From contig CM062382.1 in NCBI GenBank assembly GCA_031310005.1, positions 62,001 to 126,000 on the forward strand: a DNA stretch of 64,000 bases. Reading direction: 5' to 3'. Positions 1 to 10,134 of this stretch are shown here, piece by piece. This stretch comes from Dactylellina haptotyla. Lineage: Eukaryota > Ascomycota > Orbiliomycetes > Orbiliales > Orbiliaceae. Position 1 is the stretch's first letter; the number at the start of each line of letters is the position of its first letter. The notes below the pieces were generated by a model that saw nothing but the letters and a program-made list of their open reading frames with translations, made no database searches and was not told the DNA's origin. Position numbers and translations under genes: made by a program.

Positions 1-3000
1 TACTTGAGGGAATACAACGCGGAATGGAAGAGGCAGAGCCCTACTTCTTTTGGTTGAAGCTTGGGAACCTCCTACCCTGCACCACCAAAGTATCACTGCT
101 TGAGACTATCCGATCTTGTAACAACATTCCATTCGGACCCGGGATGAAAGAAAGCTTGGTACTCCTTGGAGTGACTATTACTGATTTACAACAGCTTCTT
201 CGCGTTGGGATTTCTCGACTGAAGAAAGACATTCAGAGAACAGAGGAAGAGGAGCGAAATCCAGGGCACCAAAACTGGGAGCCAATGCAGTTCCCAGATT
301 GGCTGCTTTTGGAGATTGATTCAAATCTTTTGCTAAGACCAGAACAGATAGAAGTAGCACACGCAACAATAAATCCAGCTTCTGCAGAGAACTCAGTGCT
401 ACAAATGAATATGGGACAAGGTAAGCAGTATACACTCAAAGTAAAAACCAAGGTCGTACTCATTTCGCTATCATAGGCAAAACCTCCTGTATCATGCCTA
501 TGGCAGCATCATCGCTAGCAGATAGCAAGCGACTAGTCCGAATAGTCGTACCACGTGCCCTGATTCTTCAAACGGTTCAAATGATACATGCTCGCCTCGG
601 CGGGTTAGTTGGCAGAGAGGTTAGACATGTACCTTTTTCTCGTCAAACTTCTACCTCCCCAGAAACTATCAAGGTCTTCCACAATATCCATCTCCATATT
701 TTGAAAAGCTCCGGCTTAATGGTCTCGCTCCCTGAACACACACTATCATTCATGCTGAGTGGCTTGCAACGTCTCTCAGATGGACTTTTGGACGAAGCAA
801 GACCCATGATTCGAGCGCAGGACTGGCTAAATAAATTCTCACGAGATATATTAGACGAGTCTGATTTTACGCTGGCCGTCAGAACGCAATTGATATATCC
901 TTCTGGTTCACAGAAAGTGTTCGACGGACATCCTAACAGATGGAAGTCCGCTGAGGCACTTCTAGCGCTCGTTGAAACTTACCTCCATAATATCCAGACT
1001 CTCTATCCCCGAAGCATAGAAGTTGTTCAGCGACCGGGAGGTGGTTATCCTTTCATTTATTTTCTGCGTCGAGATGCAGAGGATAACTTGATTAAACGCT
1101 TGATTCATGATATATGCACAGGGAGAACCTCAATTCTCCCGCTTGTTGACTACCCCACCACAGTTCAGCAGTACGTAAAACAATTCATATCTGAACCAAA
1201 GTTACCGTTGGATTTGGTGGACGAAATTCGACGCACCTTTAACGGCAAGGCATCCATGTTGAAAACTATATACCTGCTCCGTGGTTTATTTGTTCACCGC
1301 ATTTTACTTCTTTCTTTGAAAAAGAGGTGGAATGTCCAATATGGGCTTCATCCTACTAGGGATCCGGTCGCAGTTCCTTATCACGCTAAAGGGGTCCCGT
1401 CAGAACAGGCAGAATGGGGACACCCAGATGTCGCCATCCTTTTTACATGTCTCTCATTCTACTATCAAGGTTTAAGTATACACCAGCTTAGTCAGAGCCT
1501 CCGGTTTGTGCTACAATCCGATGACCCTGCGAGTGAGTATGACAGATGGATACAAAACTCTGAATCTCTACCCGGCTCACTACACGAATGGAACTCTATA
1601 AATATAGACGACGAAGCTCAATTAAAAGAAATATGGGACCATGTTCGGTACAAGGTAGTGGTCATTGATCACTACCTGAACAACTTCGTCTTCCCACGCC
1701 ACGCCAAACAATTTCTGACAAAACTTCAAGCTTCTGGGTGGGATATCCCGCTCTTTGCGGCTAGCGATAATGGCCCAAACCGATATGGTAGAGGGATTAC
1801 AACAGGATTCAGTGGCACAAACGACAATAAAACGATGCTTCCTCTAACCATCAAACAGGAGGATCTTCCAACACTTTCCCATACAAATGCAGAAGTTCTC
1901 ACATACCTTCTTCAGCCACGAAATCGAGACTACGTCCTCACAGCAAATACTCAGGGACACCGCTGGACCGAAGAAGAGCTTCTCGTAAATCTCAAAGAAA
2001 AGGAAATTCGCATCCTTATTGACGCCGGTGCTCAAATCCTCGAGATGGACAACCTTCAACTGGTTACAACATGGATGAAAATTGACCATCAATCCGCGGC
2101 AGCTATCTACTTTAACGAATTTAATAAACCGTTTGTACTTTATCGCAATGGAAACAAAGTACCTTTGCTAGCTACTCCTTATGCCGAGGATTCTGCGGAT
2201 TGTTTGGTGTATCTAGACGAATCTCACACCAGAGGGACTGACCTCAAAATGCCTTCAAATGCCAAAGGTGCCCTCACATTAGGTCTCGGTCAAACAAAAG
2301 ACCATACTGTACAAGGTAAGTTTTCACATATTCTCAATATTCTCAATCTTAGAGAAAGCATAAAGTTTAACATACCATGGAACACACAGCTGCGATGAGG
2401 CTCCGCCAACTTGGAACAACACAATCTGTAATGTTCTTCGCACCACCAGAGGTTCACCAAAGTATTGTTGATGTCCAGCGAAAGCCCTTTTACGAACCAA
2501 TCAACTCTCACGATGTCGTTACATGGCTTCTACACCAAACCTGTGCGGGTATCGAACAACTCCAACCACTATACTTTTCGCAAGGCGTCGACTTCTGCCG
2601 TAGATTCCAAGCAGCTCATGATAACCCGCAGTTCTTAGAAGACCCAGATCACCTGGAAGAGTACCTCAACACCCTCCGACAGCCTGAACAACAGACTTTG
2701 AAGCAGATGTACGAGCCAAAGCAAACGCAAAAGACCAACGACTCTATAGCAAATCCAGTACCAGAGATCGCAAAATTTATGGAAGATCTCAAAACTCGAC
2801 GGAGAGGATTCCAAGATACCGGAGAAGCGGTACATGGTTCCGCTTTGCAGGAAGTTGAACAAGAGCGCGAAGTAGCATTTGAAGTAGAATCCGTTAGAGA
2901 AGTCCAAAAGCCATTACATTATACGGCTTACAATTTCCCCGGACTTCACAAGGACCTCGTTACTTTTGTTCATACAGGACGCGCTATCTTCAGTAACGGA

Positions 3001-3839
3001 GGCTATGAGCCGGCCTTCCAAGCGATACGCCGTACTATATCTATAGCGGAGAAGTATCAAGTCGACTTCAATTTACCACCCTCCAGTCTCTATTCTTCCG
3101 CAGAATTTAGAAAGACGGTACACATTCATTCCGGGAGATTCAGCGATAATTTTCAGGTAATTCAAAACTTCGTTATATTTCCTTCCAAATTTATCTCTGG
3201 ACACTTACTTTAGCCATGTGATAGCGCCCGGTAAACTGGATATTGCTCAGCTGTTCCACCAATATTGCTATTATTGTCACTCCGGAAGAAGCGGAATATT
3301 TGATTCCACATTTAAATAGCAAATCTCGGCAAGATTCCGTGCATTTGGTATGTTATGCGGCTCCTATTACGCGCAAGATGGTACAATTCGAAGGCCTACA
3401 GTTCTTTGGTATACCTAGCTTGGACAAAATTTGGACTCCACCCCGAATTCTATCTGTCGAGATTGGAATTATTGCTGGGGGACTTTACTTTTCCTATGAG
3501 CACTCGAAAGCTCTCAGATTATATTTAGGACTTAATGGCGCAGAGGAATCACCATATGGAGAGAAACCACTGTACCCAGCTATATTCAACAGCAAACCAC
3601 TGTCATTTCTACACGAATGGTTGACTTTAAAAAGGAAAGGCCAGGATTTCTTGCACACCCCGATGGGGTATCTATGCCAAAGCAGGCCTTTATCGCAAAC
3701 ACATCCCTTTTTTAGAGAGTGTGATATTAGAACACTTCCAGTTCCAAATCATAACGACTCGGAAAGGAAAAATACTCCAGGAATCACTATAGCTTCAGAT
3801 GATCATGAATCCGGAGAATACCCCTACGAATCAGACTAA
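1..3839 (+). CDS. C-terminal part of a giant DUF3638/DUF3645 protein (5' end outside window)
   Basis: The frame is open through position 1, so the N-terminus lies off the window. Exons: <1..420, 477..2315, 2390..3156, 3225..3839, about 1213 codons. The joins restore family-like text: MGQGKTSCIM across intron 1, an AAMRLRQLGTTQS run after intron 2, and RPVNWILLS after intron 3. From memory this is the DUF3638 then DUF3645 pair found near the C-terminus of very large (about 3000 aa) fungal proteins that databases sometimes label ubiquitinyl hydrolase; that label is not shown by anything here. Seen directly: a P-loop-like GQGKTS (exon 1/2 joint), VPRALILQ soon after, a DESHTRGTD run near 2216-2245, and a Q-A-A-M-R-L-R-Q-L-G run at about 2390-2415. 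These resemble helicase-type ATPase motifs I, Ia, II/V and VI. The last 200 residues are poorly conserved and end in a charged tail. The exact biochemical role is unknown. Confidence 0.85.
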
Positions 3840-4289
3840 ACGGTAACCTGATAATCTCTTTGTCTGTTTTTTTGTCTATCCAGCAATTCCATTTATTAAA
3901 AATTAGAGACATTGAGTCATACATAAACGATGTTCAAAGCCCACGCAGAATCAGCCCTGTGCCAGGCGTAATAATCATAGGAAATGCAAATATTTCAACT
4001 TTTAAAGTCCATGACGATACCCTAAAGTGATTAGCTTAGGAATATCGGCCCCCACTATGCAACATATAAATGAATAAACGCCAGTGATCTAGAAAGGTTG
4101 TGTCACCACAAGGTCTGATTCAATAGCCCGTACACGGTGTCATCTCTTTATATTGGTCGACTCGGTCACAGGGTGCTCTGTGTTGAGTCTGGAGATGAGA
4201 CGAGTCTCATCTCTCTTCGATAGGCACCACAGGTTTCGGTCAATAAATACATGCATGCACAAAATTGCCCTCCTATCCTGTTTCGCAGA
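3840..4289. other. Intergenic between two convergent genes
   Basis: About 450 bp separating the stop codons of the DUF3638/3645 gene (+) and the small GPI-type gene (-). It is AT-rich and holds one strong inverted repeat (listed separately at 4192-4213). No open frame of interest. Confidence 0.6.
4192..4213. repeat. Perfect 10-bp inverted repeat (hairpin) between convergent 3' ends
   Basis: GAGATGAGAC, a 2-nt spacer, then GTCTCATCTC. It lies about 350 bp past one stop codon and about 75 bp past the other. It could be part of the 3' UTR or termination region of the minus-strand gene; that is inference. Confidence 0.6.
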
Positions 4290-4847
4290 TTAAAGCATCA
4301 ACACAACACAAAGCAGCCCGGCCCCAACTAAGGACGCGGACGCGAACGCTAAGTGTTTGTGAGGCGTACCGGAAATGTATGTCGGGCTTGGGAGTATAGT
4401 CGTAAAGTTACCAGCAGCTGTGCTAGCACATGTCGTGACTGTAGAGGTCATGGTGGTGGTGGTGTCTACTGTACTCGAGCCCATATCCGTGCTTGCATTG
4501 GTGTTGGTGACTGTTGTAGTTGTGGATCCAGTTGATAACGCTGTTGTCAGACAAGCAGTGCACGTTGCATACTGGCCAGTACCATCAGTTGGTTGGCAGA
4601 CCTGAAAGGGAACTTGAGCCTCAGCGCAAAGCCAAGCACAGCAGCTATCGTAAGTAGTCGGGCAAACTCCAGCGGGAGCACTGTATGCGCTGCAAGTTGA
4701 TGAATTCTGCGCAAAGCTACCAACCGCGAAAAAGCTTCATGGTTCTAACGTTAATCCCGAGTTCCTCCCACAAGGTGTAGTTTGTTGTGTTTTCAAATAC
4801 TAGGTGTAAACTTACCCAAATAGGAGAGCTATCTCGGACCTCATCAT
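4290..4847 (-). CDS. Small secreted Cys-rich protein with GPI-anchor-type C-terminus
   Basis: Two exons on the minus strand: 4847..4816 (32 nt) and 4734..4290, with an 81-bp intron (GTAAGT...AG); 158 codons plus stop. Splicing is needed to give a signal peptide: MMRSEIALLFG joins FFAVGSFAQ, followed by a Cys-rich stretch of about 55 residues (CSAY, VCP, SCCAWLC, VCQ, TCTACL). A Thr/Ser-rich linker of about 60 residues follows (many TTT, likely O-glycosylated). The end is a hydrophobic tail (LAFASASLVGAGLLCVVLML), the layout of a GPI-anchored cell-surface protein. I do not recognise the family of the Cys-rich head. Only the last 64 codons are an uninterrupted ATG-led frame, so a simple ORF search would miss the head. 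It converges on the DUF3638 gene. Confidence 0.75.
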
Positions 4848-5950
4848 GAGCAGACTAAGCAATCTTCTAGGAGACTACCGCGTTCTTTGATGTTTGTTAT
4901 AGCGTCGAAATAAACTTAGAATTCTTGTGTTTTTCTTACTTTGAAAAAAGGGTATAGACTGAGTAAATTGATATAGTTATCTGCGCCTGAGAATTTCTTC
5001 CTAGCTGTAATCTGTGCATATACTGGACTGCTTGGTAATTATTGGACATTATTCCTTAAATAAACAATAGTAGGAGTAGAGTATAGATTTTACCGCAGTG
5101 GATCCTCCAGCTTATTGCGCGTGATAATTGATCATCCTGCTCTTACTATGAATGCGCAACAGAGACGGCATTCATTACCCAAACGGTCTAAAGTTCGCGT
5201 TTGAGTTGTCTACTCAAATCGCAGTTTGCGAGATTGTGCAATAATACAACAGCATTGGAGCAGAGGATGTTCAAGTGAGTCGCCTGGTTTCACGAAACAA
5301 CCACAGGAACCAATTGCTCTAACTCATGCTCGGTCATATTCTGATCGCTAATATTGAACTACAATCATAAACACGAGCATATATGCTGGCATCACTCATT
5401 AGTATCCAGTCGCCATAGAATTACAGGTTATTTCACGCAACCACGAAACTACAGAAGCATCGATCTTATAAATGTGAGCTTTTGGAGAGTCGATGATACA
5501 GGACATTTAAATGCATTTCGGTGTCTAATCCCCACAACGCATTTGTCTCGCATAACACCTCTTATTGTCACAGCCTGACAATCCCATCTTTTTAAGATAT
5601 TTTAGCACATGGCAGAGTGGAAATTAACAACTTACGCAAATTAAACAGAGGCGCTATCCCTAGCTCATTGGTTCTAATTTTATGCCCATCAGATAGAATA
5701 ACATCCTATTTCCCCATGCTAGCGAGTTAGTTAGCCCCAAAATGCTATATGTACACAAGCGGTGTGTTGTTATTATAATTGAGTAGAAAGTATGACTCTA
5801 ACCGTATAGCTATGTAGCCTTAGGCAGGGTTACAAAATTATCAAATTTTTGACAGTAGATACACAAGCAACCAAGAATAAATACGTTAAAACCAAGGCTT
5901 TTATGCAGTCTCGTTGCCAGAGGCTGATTTTGGAGGAAGGTGCCTTTGTC

Positions 5951-5972
5951 TGTACATGTACTGTACATGTAC
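5951..5972. repeat. Tandem palindromic 11-mer (TGTACATGTAC) x2
   Basis: Two back-to-back copies of TGTACATGTAC, each containing the 10-bp palindrome GTACATGTAC. It lies in the long divergent intergenic region about 1.1 kb from either start codon. It could be a transcription-factor site; function unknown. Confidence 0.7.
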
Positions 5973-6937
5973 GCTGCAGATTCGAGCCGTTCTATCCACG
6001 ACTGACGCATTTTTGCTATCAGAACTGCACAAAGTTAACTCGAGTTATGGATCTATAATTGCCTCTTTTCTGTCGAAATACGCTTCCTTGACTCCGGTTG
6101 ATTTCCCCTTGTCGCCACTGTAAGTTAGTAGTTTTTATTCACGCTCAACAGCGGACGGAGAGCGCGTTAGCAGTTTCTCTTTTTTGGTGCTCGACACAAC
6201 ACAAATCTGGTTACGAGACTGACGTGTAACCATCGGGCTTGCAAGTCTGACGGGCAATATCGCAGTCTACCAGCTGGTCGGTCTGGTTGCAAGATAATAC
6301 TGCCTCATGTCCCAATTTTTTGATGGCTGCACTATATTTTAATTTTTTTAAATTGTATCCTGGAAATCACCTTTCGTTATCGATGTTGCACGCAAGTCTC
6401 CAGGGTGGTGCAACTTCGGTTAGACTTCCCACCCGCTTGTTGCCAAGCCCTTTTGAAACCGTGTGGTTGGTTCGAACTCCTGCATGGAGCTCGCACGCGA
6501 ATGATAACACCGGACTTGGTTAGCTTGTATTCGGACTCGATCTTGTATTATGTTATATTCCCCGACGTCTCAAGGTTTTCAGGGTGCTCCCTGATACAAG
6601 ACGTCTATGGCTGCTGGCTGCAGCCGACGAGTTCTTGTAGTTTTCATGTCCGTATCGAAGATAGTAAGCTCGTCTCTAGAGGTTCAAAGAAGATTTGTGG
6701 CTCATTCTCGTGTTGGAATACCGTTTTGGCTCGCAAATGTGCAACAGGAGACGCTACAGGCGTGGTTTTAGTCTTGGGAAGACCATATATCTGGATATTG
6801 CTTTGGACGGAGCTTTTTACTTTGGTTGTAACAAGCGTTTATATTACAATGAGGTCGCTCCCAAAGCTGCGAGCTTTGCTCCAAAACCCATTTTCACCTT
6901 TTATCCATTTTGTAATACTTTTCTTATTTTCATGAAC

Positions 6938-6953
6938 ATCCTGCCGGCAGGAT
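6938..6953. repeat. 16-bp perfect palindrome
   Basis: ATCCTGCCGGCAGGAT is its own reverse complement. It sits about 120 bp upstream of the start codon at 7072, in the probable core promoter or 5' leader of the low-complexity secreted protein gene. The role is not known. Confidence 0.7.
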
Positions 6954-7071
6954 ACAACATTCGTTTCTCTGGTCAAATAGCAATAGGCATTAACCCTAAA
7001 ATACTAATCGCGCAGAAATCCCAGTACGGAGCATCTTTAGCCTCCGAATGAGATGAATTTACTAATCTGAA

Positions 7072-10000
7072 ATGGCTCGAATAATTCTATTTGCGTATAT
7101 ATTTACGCTCGTTTGGACGACATGGGCTTCACCAATCGGCATGCGCAATCCCTTTTCATTTCTAAAACGTCAAGCCACGGGAGCTGCCGGTCCTGTTGCC
7201 TTGCCAATGGGACCTGATAACGTAAATGGTTCGAATATTAGCAAAAATATAACTATTACAAGGTTCAATCCTAGTTTTACTCTCCATTTGACTCGAACTG
7301 CAAGTCAAAATAGCACCGGCCCCACACCTACCGATCCGGCGAATGCAGATGCTGCTGGAAACTCAAACAGCAACAGCACTAATTCATCGGAAACTGGTGG
7401 TGATTCTGCGGCAACTAGTGGAGTCGATTCTTCAGGAACCGGTAACGATCCAGCGGCAACCGGTGGTACCGGTCCTGCAGCAACTGGTGGTACCGACCCT
7501 GCGGCAACCGGTAGTGATCCAGCGGCAACTAGTGGAACAGATTCTTCAGGAACCGGTAACGATCCTGCAGCAACTGGTGGTACCGATCCCGCTGCAACAG
7601 GTGGAACCGATCCTGCGGCAACAGGCGCTACTGACCCTGCAGCAACTGGTGGTACCGATCCTGCTGCAACAGGCGGTACCGATCCTGCTGCAACAGGTGG
7701 AACCGATCCTGCTGCAACAGGCGGTACTGACCCTGCTGCAACAGGCGGTACTGACCCTGCTGCAACAGGCGGTACTGACCCTGCAGCAACTGGTGGTACC
7801 GATCCTGCTGCAACAGGCGGTACCGATCCTGCTGCAACAGGTGGAACCGATCCTGCTGCAACAGGCGGTACTGACCCTGCTGCAACAGGCGGTACTGACC
7901 CTGCTGCAACAGGCGGTACTGACCCTGCTGCAACAGGCGGTACTGACCCTGCTGCAACAGGCGGTACTGACCCTGCTGCAACAGGTGGAACTGACCCCGC
8001 TGCAACAGGCGGTACCGATCCTGCGGCAACAGGCAGTACAGATCCCGCGGCAACAGGCGGTACTGACCCTGCAGCAACCGGTGGTAATCCATCAGGGACA
8101 AGCGGGATCGATCCTGCGGCAACCAGTGGCACTAATGATCCTAGCAGCACAGATGTGAATGGGGCAATTGGAACCACCGGTAACTCTACTTCTTCAAGTA
8201 GCGGTGCCAGGACTGGAAGCCAAGGAACCAATAGGGCTGGTCCCTATAGCCTTGCCAATCGGAATGGCACCAATATTTACCAAAGCTCAGCTAAGAGCCG
8301 CCCTTACGGATCAACCAGTTCGCAAACTAGCCAAACGGTTTCCAAAAGTTCTAGAGCTGCAAAAAGCGGAAGCTCGGCTTCAAATACGGGCTACGGGAAA
8401 ACTGCTCAAACAACCCAAACGACGACTGCGTATCCCCAGTCTACAGCTCAAAGTAGTAGCTCTCTGAGATCAGGGACCTATAGCACGTTAAGAGCTTTGT
8501 CTAACACTTTAGGCTTTATCCGTTCGACGATCTCAACCAATAAATACGTAACGATAAGTTCATCATTCGTTAGACCAACAAGTCTACAAACTATTCAGGC
8601 CTTTACGACTACGCCTCTTGTTAAGAGTTCATATCTTCCAAGCTCTCTGAACCCTAGCCCTAAAGTTTTATCCGTCACCACATCTTCCTTCGTAAATAAA
8701 GCGTCTCCAGTCCAAATCCAGCCAAATTCCGGAGCTACACCTCTTGGCCAAAGTGTATACCCTCCCAAAAGCCTTGCATCTAATAATTCTCTAAATCCAG
8801 TATACAAAGCCACACCAGCCATGTTTTCTATCCAGAGTCTAGGTCCCTCTGTAGCCAGGGCTATGCCAACAGCTACACAAGACTTTGCTACAATCTCAGC
8901 TAATGCGAGGAATAGCCAGCTACCCAACTCAATCATCAAGCCTAATAATGTGCAGATTAGCTCAGTAGTTCCAAGCTTACAGAGCCAGCGTCCCTTTGGA
9001 CCCAGCTCTTCGCAGAACGGACAGTTCAATAATCCGAATTTGTCACAGCAAAGATATCCACAGATTCCCAGTCCAAATCCAACATTTATTCAAAATCAGA
9101 ATGTAAAGACCAGCGGAGCTTATATTCCACCCAAACAAGGCCAGCAACTTCCAAACTTCAATGATATCAATCGACAACCGTCGGTCCCAGAATATCCACC
9201 CAACGCGAATCAACAACCCTTTAGACCAAATACGCCATTCCAACAGAACCAGCAAATCCCAAATCCCACCAAAATGCCTTCACCGGACCAGTTCAAACCC
9301 CCCTTCGGATCTCAACGACAGGGTGACTATGTCCCCAAAAGTTCGAACTTCAATGATCCAATGAGAAGCTACCCTAACGACCTCGGAGCGCGCCCTAGCT
9401 TCCCTGGGAACAACCTTCCCACCGGTGGGAATGCTAATAAACCTAGTGGCCCGAATTACAGTACACCTCCAAGCAATTTCGCCGGATCTAAACCTGTCAA
9501 CGGCCTTGGAACTCAACCTTTTCAGAATAAACAAGGACAGCAAGCAGATAAATTCCAACCATCATTTGGTGCAAACAAGCCGGCTCCTGGGCGCCAATCA
9601 GATCTTGGACCGCAGTCAAGTTTTGACCGACAACAAGTTCCTAAACAGCCTACGATGCCACCAGGTTCTGGACGCCCATCAAATCCCGATAGATTCGGGC
9701 CACAGTTCGGTTCTACTAAACCAGTATTCAGACAACAACCAGGTCCTGGACCGCAATCAGGTTTTGAGCCACAACCGATTCCTAAACAGCCTCCGGTTCC
9801 TAAACAGCCTCCGGTTCCTAAACAGCCTCCGGTTCCTAAACAGCCACCAGGCTTCGGACAGGCACCAGGCTTCGGGCGGCCACCAGGTTCCGGACCACCA
9901 AGTTTTGGGAAACCGCCAGGCTCTGGGCCACCACCAGATTTCGGGAAGCCACCAAATTCTGGACCGCCAGGTTCTGGGCCAGGTTTCGGACCACCAGGTT

Positions 10001-10134
10001 CTGGACCACCACCAGGTCTCGGGAGACCACCAAACTCCGGGATGCCACCAGGTTCTGGGCCACCAGGCTCTGGACCACCAGGTCTCGGACAACAAGGTCC
10101 TAGACGACAAAGTGGACCGGGTCCCAGAATCTGA
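7072..10134 (+). CDS. Secreted low-complexity mucin/adhesin-like protein with TDPAATGG repeats
   Basis: One uninterrupted 1020-codon frame. Residues 1-20 are a signal peptide ([20 protein letters not shown]), followed near residue 33 by a Lys-Arg site suited to Kex2 processing. Residues about 110-355 are tandem copies of an eight-residue unit TDPAATGG, encoded by a 24-bp minisatellite. Residues about 360-620 are Ser/Thr-rich, 620-900 are Asn/Gln/Pro-rich, and the end (about 900-1015) is Gly/Pro-rich with KQPPVP and GSGPPG repeats resembling collagen or extensin. There are no transmembrane or GPI-type tail features, so it is likely secreted or wall-trapped. Such proteins are often surface adhesins or mucins, but no functional domain is visible. 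Length probably varies between strains because of the repeat. The other long frames over this region are by-products of stop-free repeats. Confidence 0.8.
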   Translation: MARIILFAYIFTLVWTTWASPIGMRNPFSFLKRQATGAAGPVALPMGPDNVNGSNISKNITITRFNPSFTLHLTRTASQNSTGPTPTDPANADAAGNSNSNSTNSSETGGDSAATSGVDSSGTGNDPAATGGTGPAATGGTDPAATGSDPAATSGTDSSGTGNDPAATGGTDPAATGGTDPAATGATDPAATGGTDPAATGGTDPAATGGTDPAATGGTDPAATGGTDPAATGGTDPAATGGTDPAATGGTDPAATGGTDPAATGGTDPAATGGTDPAATGGTDPAATGGTDPAATGGTDPAATGGTDPAATGGTDPAATGSTDPAATGGTDPAATGGNPSGTSGIDPAATSGTNDPSSTDVNGAIGTTGNSTSSSSGARTGSQGTNRAGPYSLANRNGTNIYQSSAKSRPYGSTSSQTSQTVSKSSRAAKSGSSASNTGYGKTAQTTQTTTAYPQSTAQSSSSLRSGTYSTLRALSNTLGFIRSTISTNKYVTISSSFVRPTSLQTIQAFTTTPLVKSSYLPSSLNPSPKVLSVTTSSFVNKASPVQIQPNSGATPLGQSVYPPKSLASNNSLNPVYKATPAMFSIQSLGPSVARAMPTATQDFATISANARNSQLPNSIIKPNNVQISSVVPSLQSQRPFGPSSSQNGQFNNPNLSQQRYPQIPSPNPTFIQNQNVKTSGAYIPPKQGQQLPNFNDINRQPSVPEYPPNANQQPFRPNTPFQQNQQIPNPTKMPSPDQFKPPFGSQRQGDYVPKSSNFNDPMRSYPNDLGARPSFPGNNLPTGGNANKPSGPNYSTPPSNFAGSKPVNGLGTQPFQNKQGQQADKFQPSFGANKPAPGRQSDLGPQSSFDRQQVPKQPTMPPGSGRPSNPDRFGPQFGSTKPVFRQQPGPGPQSGFEPQPIPKQPPVPKQPPVPKQPPVPKQPPGFGQAPGFGRPPGSGPPSFGKPPGSGPPPDFGKPPNSGPPGSGPGFGPPGSGPPPGLGRPPNSGMPPGSGPPGSGPPGLGQQGPRRQSGPGPRI
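7399..8130 (+). repeat. 24-bp coding minisatellite (TDPAATGG unit)
   Basis: Roughly 30 units of about 24 bp, consensus GGYACYGAYCCTGCTGCAAC plus AGGC. Central copies (about 7660-8010) are nearly identical and flanking ones diverge, the pattern left by unequal exchange or slippage. Blocks of several units are themselves repeated, for example the similar blocks around 7650-7790 and 7795-7925. It preserves frame, so length changes give longer or shorter proteins. Confidence 0.9.
9781..9846 (+). repeat. 18-bp coding repeat (PKQPPV unit)
   Basis: About 3.6 identical copies of CCTAAACAGCCTCCGGTT in the C-terminal Pro-rich part of the secreted low-complexity gene. Identity between copies suggests a recent expansion. 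Confidence 0.9.

Larger units (their letters stand above)
4848..7071. other. 2.2-kb intergenic, no supported gene
   Basis: Between divergently read genes (minus-strand GPI-type protein and plus-strand low-complexity secreted protein), so it should hold both promoters. It has overlapping short open frames (for example 6405-6935 and 6695-7051) without recognisable protein features, and two palindromic motifs listed separately. Confidence 0.5.

Noticed and set aside
6465-6485. tRNA B-box-like GGTTCGAACTCC
   Set aside because: No T-arm pairing, no matching A box or acceptor stem around it.
6405-7051. Overlapping frames of 176 and 118 codons upstream of the adhesin-like gene
   Set aside because: No family, no signal peptide, poor start context, overlapping each other; more likely promoter or leader DNA.
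7399-8130. CRISPR-like repeat array
   Set aside because: Repeats are contiguous coding units with no spacers, in a eukaryotic gene.
7305-8231. Long antisense frame (308 codons) and other-frame ORFs over the minisatellite
   Set aside because: They exist only because the 24-bp unit has no stop codons in several frames; the translations are pure repeats without signal peptide or start context.
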